A program made the translations under genes and the position numbers. From the NCBI GenBank assembly GCA_002633005.1, contig NMRA01000015.1, positions 46,869 through 106,374 of the forward strand: a stretch of DNA of 59,506 bases, given 5' to 3'. The stretch's first letter is position 1; every line of letters begins with the position of its first letter. The DNA comes from Phoronis australis. Its lineage: Eukaryota > Phoronida > Phoronidae. Shown here one piece after another: positions 46,801-53,300 of this stretch. The notes beneath the pieces were generated by a model. The model was not told the DNA's origin. It did no database searches and saw only the letters and a program-made list of their open reading frames with translations.

Positions 46801-49278
46801 GACCTGCTTTGTATATCCATGCAGATTATACTAGAACTTGCCTGGGAGCCTAGACACTGGATACATTCAAACCAGCCAATAGCCCAAGTCCACTTTTGTT
46901 ACATAAATCTGTATAATTATACAGCAAGAAACCAATTTACTGGGAATTTCATGTACACCTTTCAGCATACGTAGACTACTGAAAAAATTACATTGGTAAA
47001 TTTGGAATTACTGTGAATTTGTGGTAAATTAGAAAAAAGTTTGTGTATAATGATTTAGCTTTAGTTATTTCTGTCTTTTCCATGACTAACTAGTCAAGGG
47101 GTCATTTGCTTCGGTTAAAAAAATTACCTGAATTGTTGTGTAATGAAATTAGAAAGAGACAAAATGCACCAACTCTGCTGGTTTTAAGTTGAAAGATGCA
47201 CATAGTGGTCTGTTCATGTTAGTTAACTTTCAGATGTAACAGCAGCTGTTTCTGTAGTCAGACAGAATGAAATTCCCCACTGATATCCTTGAATAATTCC
47301 CCACTGATATCCTTGAATAATGCAAGGCACCGATATCCTTGAATAAAGCAAGGCTCTTCAAATTATTCCTGTGTGTAGTTGATGTTCATGTTTACAATTT
47401 GTTTTTGAAATTATCGACAAATTTTCTTGAAAATGTCCGGTGACAACACGCACTGTTCTGTTTATTTATTACAACCTGTTTGATATTTTAATTGTATTGG
47501 TATAACGAGATCCGTTCTTTGTAGATTGTAGATGCACTTGATAAAGACAAAGATGGCCAGGCTACTGAACAAGAAATCAACGACAGTACTGATGAGGTAG
47601 TTATACCTAGGATTACTGTACATTTTATTTGAATCTGATGTTCCGTAAAGTGCTTCAGTTTAAAACTAATATTGCAAAGCTGTCAAGGTAGCCAGGATCA
47701 ATGTGGAGATTTTTTTCTGGAGAAGGTGGCACAATGCAGAAGCCAAAATAATGTAGTCACACGTGGAAGAAAACTACCATTTCTCGTTTTTCTGGTGTTG
47801 CGTGGTAGTACATCCAGTGCTTTGCAAATAATTCGAGATAAAAGAACAACTTGACGCTACACTTGGGGACCATTTACAATCATAGTGATTTTCACAAGTT
47901 TACAAAATATACACTTTAGTCAGGTAGGTGGTTGAGGCTTGCTGCTGGTGTACGCTTTTGACGTGATGAAAATTTCAATTCAAAGGCATAATTCAATGCT
48001 TTGTTTATAATGCTTTTTTCAAATTGTTGCGTCAGGGAATCGTTTGTAATGGCTTACAAACAGTTTATGTGAAAAAATTTCTGTTTATAAAAATGTCGAC
48101 ATTTTTGTGCTTTTGAGACAGGTCATGAAAAGTGTACATTTTGTACACCTCGTTTAAATGGCGATAATTGTTAATGCCCTCCCCCCACATGACCTTCTAG
48201 CCAATTATGTCAGACCTGACTACGTCAGATTACAATACTGACTCACAGGTCCGACTTGCAATACTGACTCGCAGGTTTCATTTATCGCTAAAGCTTGAGA
48301 ATGGTGGATCTCTGTTAACGCACCATAACCAGAAAGCACCTGTGAGTGCTTTTTCAGGAACAAAAATGCAATGGTGACGTTTGGAATGCATACTCCCAGA
48401 AATGGCTGCCATGTCTATTCTTCATTCTGTGGCCCTTGAAATTCATGCCCAAGTTGACAGATGGCACTGATACGTTTAATGGCACCCAAACAACTGACAA
48501 AATTAAACATAATATGGAAATCCTGTGAAGTGAATACAAAGTGTTATAATGAATGAACTTACTTACTGAAAACATACATGTAAAATGAACAAAGTTTACA
48601 TGCTTACAACATGGTAATCAACTGGCATGTACACATCTCTCTTTTATTAGGTCATTTGTAGAGGCAGTGTGGCCTAGTGGGATAAGTGTTCGCCTCCTTT
48701 ACTCAAGGTTGTGCATTTGAGCCCAACTGGGGTACACTGCGAGATCCTGGAGTTAGGTCTCCAGCTCCTCAGCTCAGTTTCATTATGTGTTAATAAAGAA
48801 TAAAAATGGTTCCAGGTGGTCAGTGCAATGGGTCCAGCCGAGCAGCCTGCACATATCTGGTACAATGTGTACCAGACATGTGCTGCCTGCTCATGTCTGG
48901 TACAATGTGTACCAGTCATGTGCAGCCTGCGCATGTCTGGTACACATTGTACCAGTCATGTGCTGCCTGCGCATGTCTGGTACAAGACTGAATGCAATTA
49001 TTTTTATGGTCATTTGAAATTCAAGTTGAAAAAGTTCCCAGGATGTTTTTCTCAGAGAAATCCCTGGTAGGTATCCAGCCAAATGTGACATACTGTGGAA
49101 TTGTATTGTTCAGATTAAATAGCAATAAATGTCTTCCTTCTAGGATTGGAATATGGTAAAGGAACGAGTTGGACAACTAGATTATCTGATGAAAGCAATG
49201 CAAGAACAGGAAGGAGAGTCTGATACTTCAAATAGTTTGTTGTACAATGATGAAGAGTTTAACAGAGACGAACTTTGA
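22609..49278 (+). CDS. ER-luminal JmjC/cupin Fe(II)/2OG oxygenase with EF-hand and RDEL
   Basis: Gene-level entry. Ten coding exons (22609-23018, 28150-28219, 30185-30310, 32491-32540, 34777-34869, 40254-40430, 41747-41819, 46160-46216, 47525-47596, 49144-49278) join in frame to 1,263 nt, 420 residues plus stop. Residues 1-22 look like a signal peptide (MQSPGVLLMVCLGYQLC...). The JmjC/cupin-8 core holds the iron ligands H174-x-D176 ('SVLHTDSVDNIN') and H252 ('KWIHQVRSFGSNIAVNVWW'), and K189 in 'FRGEKTFVMIDP' sits where such enzymes bind 2-oxoglutarate. A canonical EF-hand loop (DKDKDGQATEQE, residues 358-369) follows, and the protein ends in RDEL, a KDEL-class ER-retrieval signal. Inference: a calcium-responsive hydroxylase acting on secretory-pathway proteins or ER lipids/sugars; no substrate can be named. 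It differs from nuclear JmjC demethylases, and I do not recognise a named human orthologue. The start was chosen at the ATG that opens the signal peptide. Confidence 0.9.
23435..25437 (-). mobile_element. hAT-like element, family D, inverted copy with both ends
   Basis: Left end CAGGGCTCGACGTTATGATC at 23435. The right end, about 25361-25437, is the reverse complement of the long end region seen at 4305 and 25665 (CCAAATTTCAGGTCGCACGA, CCTGCAGCTCGTTAAT). The internal 24360-24720 is the inverse of 5430-5790. No ORF for a transposase. It lies in JmjC intron 1. Confidence 0.65.
25665..26480 (+). mobile_element. Family-D hAT-like element, copy with microsatellite
   Basis: Begins CAGGGCTCGACATTAACGAG. 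It follows the 4305 copy almost base for base except that an AT/GTAT microsatellite (25815-25905) sits where the other copy has CTGGCAAATACAAAG. It is only ~230 bp from the right end of the inverted copy, so the two form a large inverted pair. Confidence 0.65.
25815..25905. repeat. (AT)n / (GTAT)n microsatellite
   Basis: Long alternating TA runs with interspersed GTAT units inside the family-D element. Confidence 0.95.
26553..26800. repeat. Minisatellite, 33-bp unit, ~7 copies
   Basis: The block CAGTCGCCTCTAAGTTGGTG recurs about every 33 bases (26564, 26597, 26630, 26663, 26696), decaying to the right into less exact 'GCGACGT' units. Because the unit is a multiple of three, both strands are open through the array; no protein is implied. 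Confidence 0.85.
26801..27393. other. JmjC intron 1, nothing recognised
   Basis: The first 190 bases continue in a GC-richer style with repeated GTCGG/ACGTCGG words related to the preceding minisatellite; the rest is plain A+T-rich intron. Confidence 0.5.
27394..27805. repeat. Minisatellite, 54-bp unit, ~7.5 copies
   Basis: The unit contains CCGCATTCCATCCATGATTG and GTCTCAACTAAATGC. It is open in one plus frame, which reads 'NPHSIYDWSQLNAN' per unit, purely from the 18-codon period. It lies ~350 bp before JmjC exon 2. Confidence 0.92.
28150..28219 (+). CDS. JmjC gene exon 2
   Basis: 70 nt, acceptor TTTCAG, donor GTAAGA, phase 2 in and 0 out. It encodes 'VDVVLPGPLQCQQILDNNML', the segment just before the catalytic strand. 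Confidence 0.8.
28220..29320. other. JmjC intron 2, left part, nothing recognised
   Basis: A+T-rich. An open stretch at 28665-28925 has no recognisable domain. Confidence 0.5.
29321..29622. repeat. Minisatellite, 41-bp unit, ~7 copies
   Basis: The unit contains TCAGTTGTGTGGAAGCCCTG and GAATCACAATACAACAAACT, with starts at 29364, 29405, 29447, 29488 and further; two units carry internal deletions. Confidence 0.92.
30185..30310 (+). CDS. JmjC gene exon 3: HxD iron motif
   Basis: 126 nt, phase 0 on both sides, acceptor TTTCAG, donor GTATTA. It encodes 'MMWFSSGGTKSVLHTDSVDN', with facial-triad residues H174 and D176, then 'CLFRGEKTFVMIDPDKYADK' with the candidate 2OG-binding K189. Confidence 0.93.
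30311..32490. other. JmjC intron 3, nothing recognised
   Basis: 2.2 kb of A+T-rich sequence without coding, RNA or repeat features that I can support. Confidence 0.5.
32491..32540 (+). CDS. JmjC gene exon 4
   Basis: 50 nt between AACAACAG and GTAGGT, phase 0 in, 2 out. It encodes 'VDIDHPEGSYSGVDVD', an acidic loop common between the two halves of the cupin barrel. Confidence 0.8.
32885..33320. repeat. Minisatellite, 57-bp unit (54-bp variants), ~7.5 copies
   Basis: The unit contains CAAACATAACCCATATACTA and CAACTTTTATGACCTGTTCC. Copies alternate between 57 and 54 bp owing to loss of one CAA triplet, so one frame ('ITHILSTTFMTCST') stays open throughout. Confidence 0.93.
33330..34776. other. 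JmjC intron 4, right part, nothing recognised
   Basis: A+T-rich intron. A short direct repeat (ACAAATCATATTTACTCA / ACAAATCGTATTCACTCA) is at 34036-34087. Confidence 0.5.
34777..34869 (+). CDS. JmjC gene exon 5
   Basis: 93 nt, acceptor TTCCAG, donor GTCAGT, phase 2 in and out. It encodes 'VDYTKYPGLAQVEFITVHMT' and 'AGDCLYIPFKW', the conserved 'GDxLYIPxxWxH' strand whose His lies at the start of the next exon. Confidence 0.92.
34870..35404. other. JmjC intron 5 start; unexplained open stretch
   Basis: A plus-strand open stretch at 35084-35305 reads 'DIPYDWMTYMYVNAAMEYAV'. It has protein-like composition, but I recognise no family. It could be a remnant attached to the LINE's 5' side. Confidence 0.3.
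35405..38276 (+). pseudogene. Decayed LINE (R1/LOA/I-like) RT plus RNase H, in JmjC intron 5
   Basis: A non-LTR retrotransposon ORF2 broken into at least four frames: 35408-36052 (pre-RT linker to 'FKPWKSPGLDRIYP'), 35950-36228 ('ARVVFIPKPGK', 'SFRPITLTSFLLKGLERLI'), about 36230-36400 ('AYRSGFSTETSLHHLV', 'FALCAFIDVVGAFSN'), 36418-36600 ('RGTPQGGATSPTLFNMVIDG'), 36606-37343 (catalytic 'YADD'), and 37396-38274 (RNase H with 'FTDGS', 'FQAEITAI', 'IFSDSQAA', 'NENADRLS', then a 'CPEC...C' knuckle). The C-terminal RNase H places it in the R1/LOA/I group rather than CR1/L2. The upstream endonuclease domain is absent. It is in sense orientation within the host gene, and is inactive. Confidence 0.92.
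38495..38925. repeat. Minisatellite, 29-bp unit, ~15 copies
   Basis: The unit is ACACTAATCAGATGACAGG plus TGTATAGTCC, starting ~220 bp after the LINE's stop codon. Confidence 0.95.
38926..40253. other. JmjC intron 5, right part, nothing recognised
   Basis: A+T-rich intron. A GC-richer stretch at 40070-40200 has no clear identity. Confidence 0.5.
40254..40430 (+). CDS. JmjC gene exon 6: distal iron histidine
   Basis: 177 nt, acceptor TTCCCAG, donor GTAGGA, phase 2 in and out. It encodes 'IHQVRSFGSNIAVNVWWDFH' with H252, the third iron ligand, then a charged helical region. The preceding 5.4-kb intron separates 'IPFKW' from its histidine and contains a LINE. Confidence 0.93.
40431..41746. other. 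JmjC intron 6
   Basis: At 40600-40730 a loose ~30-bp repeat (GATTACCATATACTG / GATTACCTTATACT) is visible. One ambiguous base is at 40591. The rest is unremarkable. Confidence 0.5.
41747..41819 (+). CDS. JmjC gene exon 7
   Basis: 73 nt, acceptor TTAACAG, donor GTAATG, phase 2 in, 0 out. It encodes 'DVFLRYAKKEPITIDSMRER' then 'FGIQ'. Phase fits directly to 46160; two exon-like segments in between do not keep the frame. Confidence 0.75.
42656..43640 (-). mobile_element. Family-A element, inverted copy in JmjC intron 7
   Basis: The left side starts with the inverted right-end motif TTTTTATGCAGCCACATATT, then subunits in reverse orientation with CTCF-like cores: GGCCACCTCGTGGCCATT near 43218, CCGTAGTGGCAATTT near 43466, CCGCCTAGTGGCCATTTT near 43608. 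It also has the family's 'GATnnTTnTGAAATTnGGC' segments. More diverged than the hnRNP-intron copies. Confidence 0.7.
43633..43925. repeat. Near-perfect 143-145-bp tandem duplication
   Basis: The block starting TTTTGTTGTTTTTTGCTG at 43633 is repeated at 43776. The copies differ essentially by an AG insertion and one base at the end. Each carries a reversed (CCATCTAATGGCCATT) and a forward (TGCCACTAGAAGCAC) family-A core, so the unit is itself a small inverted repeat. Confidence 0.9.
43930..46159. other. JmjC intron 7, right part
   Basis: Mostly A+T-rich. It holds a family-B dispersed repeat at 44640-44890 and two exon-like segments (44233-44302, 45391-45418) that do not fit the reading frame. 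Confidence 0.5.
44640..44890. repeat. Family-B dispersed repeat, copy 1
   Basis: Shares 'GTCTTCTCCAAAACAC', 'CAACTTTTGCGTGA' and 'GAACATTTACAGGAAATAAAATTTG' with 50460-50700 and 52385-52750 (GTTCTCCAAAACACCG, CCCACTTCTGCACGA, GAACATTTAATATCACATG). Confidence 0.5.
46160..46216 (+). CDS. JmjC gene exon 8
   Basis: 57 nt, phase 0 on both sides, acceptor CCCTTTCAG, donor GTAGGA. It encodes 'EMSEDILNRSGGIQSLLAG', leading into the EF-hand. Confidence 0.7.
46217..47524. other. JmjC intron 8
   Basis: Two small direct-repeat clusters are visible: GGTGAACGAGGGTCCTAG x3 (46661-46738, ~30-bp spacing) and CACTGATATCCTTGAATAA x3 (47278-47345, ~25-bp spacing). Nothing else is recognised. Confidence 0.6.
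47525..47596 (+). CDS. JmjC gene exon 9: EF-hand
   Basis: 72 nt, phase 0 on both sides, acceptor TTTGTAG, donor GTAGTT. Loop D358-x-D360-x-D362-G-Q-A-T-E-Q-E369 has the Ca ligands at 1, 3, 5, 9 and 12; position 8, normally Ile/Val/Leu, is Ala, as can occur in an unpaired EF-hand. Confidence 0.9.
47597..48660. other. JmjC intron 9, left part, nothing recognised
   Basis: A tandem pair CAATACTGACTCACAGGT / CAATACTGACTCGCAGGT is at about 48233-48274. The rest is unremarkable. Confidence 0.5.
48664..48815 (+). repeat. tRNA-derived SINE-like element
   Basis: 48664-48740 can close a perfect 7-bp acceptor-type stem (GCAGTGT/ACACTGC). It has an A-box GTGGCCTAGTGGGATAAG as in tRNA-Arg/Ser types, and a degenerate B-box GTGCATTTGAGCC. 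The anticodon arm does not pair, so it is a SINE head and not a tRNA gene. A unique tail runs to the A-rich 'AATAAAGAATAAAAATGG'. Confidence 0.6.
48840..48990. repeat. Minisatellite, 40-bp unit x3.5, palindromic core
   Basis: CATGTCTGG starts at 48852 (variant), 48892, 48932 and 48972. Each unit holds the near-palindrome TGGTACAATGTGTACCA; in the third unit this core reads TGGTACACATTGTACCA, its reverse complement. Confidence 0.9.
49144..49278 (+). CDS. JmjC gene exon 10: C-terminus with RDEL
   Basis: 135 nt including TGA, acceptor TTCTAG, phase 0. It encodes 'DWNMVKERVGQLDYLMKAMQ', an acidic tail, and ends 'FNRDEL'. The last four residues are a KDEL-class retrieval signal. Confidence 0.92.
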   Translation, partial: DWNMVKERVGQLDYLMKAMQEQEGESDTSNSLLYNDEEFNRDEL

Positions 49279-49335
49279 CAAACTATGCAAGTCAGTGCAC
49301 ACATAAGGTTGAGGCATAAGTAATTTGAAATTACT

Positions 49336-49341
49336 AATAAA
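49336..49341 (+). terminator. Polyadenylation signal of the JmjC gene
   Basis: AATAAA 58 bases after the stop codon, followed by T/A-rich sequence. It implies a very short 3' UTR. Confidence 0.6.
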
Positions 49342-50097
49342 GATGTAATTACTCAAGATCATCTCTGTCAACGAAAATTTTTTAAATGTCTTTTCTGTTA
49401 TTTACCAAGACATGTTCTGAACTGTAAAATGTAGTTATTCATCAAGTCTGTGATGAACAATATGTTACACAAGATTCAAAATGATGTTAATGTTCAGCCT
49501 TTGAGCCTGCTTGTGGTGAAGATATTGCCATGAAAAACTTTGTACACAATTTGTATTTATTATATTATTATAAGAACGTTTGAAAATTAATATCTGTACA
49601 AGATAAACAAAGAATTGGTAAATAACAAGTCTATCATTAAAAGCTCCATACTAGTTAGGTCTTGTTGAAAGTGCAATCTTAACTTACGTTGTAGAACAAT
49701 AATCTCATTTCTCCACTCCATTGTGAGTACACTCATTCTGTAAGATGATGCACCCTCTATGTTAAACACCTCCAACAAGTTCCACCTCAAAATTAGACAC
49801 CAAAACAAAATGTGACTATAATGCTTGTAAACTACAAAAACACTTGTGAAATAATAACAAATGAATTGTAATAAATGTCTTTTTATGGTCGTTTACAGGG
49901 GGTCCTGCATTTTGAGAACCAGTTCTCTCCACTATATAACAAGCATCAAACTGGTTCTATTACCTGTTAGGCACACTATAGTTCTAAACCACTTGAGTAA
50001 CAGATAAGAAACATTACACCGTCTCCTAAAAAGGAAATATCTACGTTCAAACAACCGTTTAAACAACCTTTACAAAATTTAAAAACTTTCCTGTCCA
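49342..50097. other. Convergent intergenic region / 3' UTRs
   Basis: Separates the JmjC poly(A) signal from the stop codon of the minus-strand receptor gene. On the minus strand AATAAA occurs at 49561-49556, a candidate poly(A) site of the receptor gene. Confidence 0.5.
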
Positions 50098-50357
50098 TCA
50101 TACTGCCGACACACGTGGCATTTTGTCTCTTAGCAACAGTTTCTCCAACTTATCGTCCACTGACTCCTGATCATGATAATTCTTTGGACTCATTGTCAGT
50201 GGAATGTTCGAATGGCGGTTATCTTCTTGTCGCCGTTTGCGATATCGTTTTCGACGGAAATGACATAAACAGATGACAGCTATAGACATGATAAGGATCA
50301 CAATGAGGCAACCCAGGACAAGATGAGCTACTTTAAAGTTGCTCTCGGGAACTGGGC
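50098..50357 (-). CDS. Receptor last exon: TM segment, tail, PDZ-type C-terminus
   Basis: 260 nt, acceptor TTTTTCAG, phase 1 in; stop TGA at 50100-50098. It encodes the juxtamembrane 'PVPESNFKVAH', the TM helix, RRKRYRKRR, an acidic stretch 'DQESVDDKLEK' and the end 'MPRVSAV'. Confidence 0.88.
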
Positions 50358-53300
50358 CTGAAAAAGAGACAAATTATCACGAGTCACAAAAGCTGAATTA
50401 TCATTAGTCACACTATCATCAGTCACATTTACTGAAAGAAATTGTAAGCATACTATCTTAAGGTGATGCTGCAAAATGTTTAATTCTTTCTAACTTCGGA
50501 ACAAACTTCAGAAATGGCAAATCGTATTCGCACAAAAGTTGCGGATACTATGCTTTGTGCGCTGTTCTCCAACACGATGTTGGGAAATTAAGTTTTTAAA
50601 ATTGTTCCACTTTTGCATGAGTGGATATCAAAAATATGACTTAAAAGTTGCTAACAAAACTTAATTCGACAAGGTTGAATTCCTTACTTATTAACCTTTT
50701 TGTGCACTCACACTAGTGGTTGCATATGTTCATCACTTTGTTTGTCCACTTGATATCTCAAAAATACCAGGTCAGATTTTCATGAAATTTGGCACAGGGG
50801 TGTAGGGCAACACTGGAATTATTCGTTCATGCAACTTTTCAATATGCCTCACCTCCTGGGGGTCAGGGGTGTATGCGTTTTTTCTGTATTTTTGGGGAAG
50901 AGTGCTTCAGAATGATATCTACAGAACAGATCGATGTATTTCAATGAAACTTATCACAAAGGTGTGCGATATCAATGCGCCAGCACAACTAAATTTTCGG
51001 CCAGATTCAACGACTACAGTACCTCCTGGTGGCCATTGTGTTTTAAAGGGGTTTTCATGTGTTGTCTGGGGGAAGTATAAAAACAATCTGTGGAAAAACA
51101 GTGCCTTACTTATTGGCTAGAACCAGTTTTAAAGTTTTTTTTTACTCGTGCAAATTAGCAATCTAATTTTAACGCAATTGATCCAAAACCAAATACAGTT
51201 TAATGATTGTTCATGTGATCGGATACTCCACTGCAAAGCTAATTTATTTCAAAATAAATTTTACATGAGGTTTCAATATAAATCTGTCTTCATTTGCTCT
51301 AATACGGGATGATGATGGATGACTTGCTTAAGAACTGGAAGGATATGACACACCTGTTCTTGCGTTACCCTCACCATATAATACACCTGCTCATATTAGT
51401 CACCCTCACCATAATACACCTGCTCATATTAGTCACCCTCACCATGTAATACACCTGCTCATATTAGTCACCCTCACCATGTAATAAACCTGCTCTTATG
51501 TCACCTCGTGATATAATACACCTGGTCTTGTGTCACCCTAACCATGTAATAAACCTGCTCTTACGTCACCCTAGCAATCAATTAAAGCCACCAATTTCAA
51601 ATTGCAAATTTTGCAATGAATCGCTGTGTTCAATAGTGAAACCATTCAAAACCAGAAATGCTTATTGTGTGCATTGAAAATCTCAAATAGGTTTCCATGC
51701 CTAAGCAGACAGCACCCGCATGACTTTGAATCTCTGAAATTAATCCGCTGTAAGTGATGTCAAGTGAGGTTAAGATATAGCAGGCAGGGATTCCCCGACA
51801 CAAGTCCTAAAGTTGTAACTGGAGCTTCCTAAGCAAAAGTATCTGTTTAATGATGAAAGATGTTGATTCAGGAAAGAACATAGCTGCCTTCGGTTTAGTG
51901 GGACCAGCAAGATCATACAAGATCTACAATACACCATGGCTACATATTTCCAAGCAATGCATGTCACGTCTGGATTTGAAGCCGGAGTAGCTTGCCTTAT
52001 GGAACAAGCTATAGACGTTATTTTTCCGTACTCTTATCAAACGTCTCTATGTAATAATGGTTTGAACATCAATTCTTTAAATAGGTTGATTAACTCTTAC
52101 AAGCATGGTGTCAAATATTCTTTTAGAATAACTACCACTTATTTGAATAGGACCATTTTTGAAGAGGTTGGCTTACCCTGTCAAATATGTTGCCCTTGTG
52201 CTCTTTTTCACTTGAAGATCCCCTGAATGATTTGTTTGTTCATGGATGGAAAGTGTATCATGGAGTGGAAAGATGTGCCACATGATATATTGCATATCTG
52301 ACTAGTCCCTTGTTTACAATTTGCACAGTTATTCAACTAGCTGTTAATAGTTAAACATTCTAAATACACAATTTCATGTCAGGCCCCCCATTAAGGTTAT
52401 GCAGGACTCAACTTTGGAATATCAAATCTCAAAAATGGCTGGTTGGATTCACATAAAATTATCAGATACCATGCTCTACACCGTTCTCCAAAACACCGTT
52501 ATGAATTGTTTTTAAAACATCCCACTTCTGCACGAAGGCTACCAAAAATAGGACTAACATGATGTTTATGAAAAATAAGAGTTGCATAAACAAAAATGAA
52601 CGGATAACTTAGAAAACTGTAACAGCACTTTTTCAGATTTTATCCTGAACATTTAATATCACATGAAATTTACTCATGTTATTGATCCTCTTGTTATGAG
52701 AAATCGAAAAATTTTAGCATTGTTTTTGAGGTAAATTATGAAGCGTTCCTTTAAAAGTGTTACATTAAAATCAATCGAGGGGTTATTTTGCTAGGAATGT
52801 ACCGTTCCTAAAAATGAAATTTTGACTTAAAAAGGTGTTAACGTAATAATAATAATGGGACAACACATTTTTTTAATCTCTCATCTTTTTTCAGAAAATG
52901 CATACTATTTGACATCAGTTAGAATGAAGGTCGCTAAATAAGGTTTGAGATACAGTATTCGCCCTAATAAGCGCCTATGCTCCTATAAGCACCCCCCACG
53001 CGTTTTCGGACTTTGCTAAAATAAGTGCCCAGTCCATGAATGTATGTATACATGCGAAAAATGCCTTACCTACAGTTCTAAAATTCTACAGTAACGTCTT
53101 CAATTTATCAGTAACATCCGACGGTCCTGCAAAAATCATTGTACGTGGAATTTGTAGACCACGAGCCTTGCTGCTGTGTCGGTATTCAGCCATAACTATA
53201 CACTTCAATCTTCCGCAGTGCTTCAAAACAAACGCAAAAGTTGTGCTAAGGTTGAGAGAAGCATGTCCCACTATGGTCAGGCCTTTTAGAACAAATGCAG

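Noticed and set aside
48664-48740. tRNA gene
   Set aside because: The acceptor stem is perfect but the anticodon arm does not pair and the T-loop motif is degenerate; better read as a SINE head.
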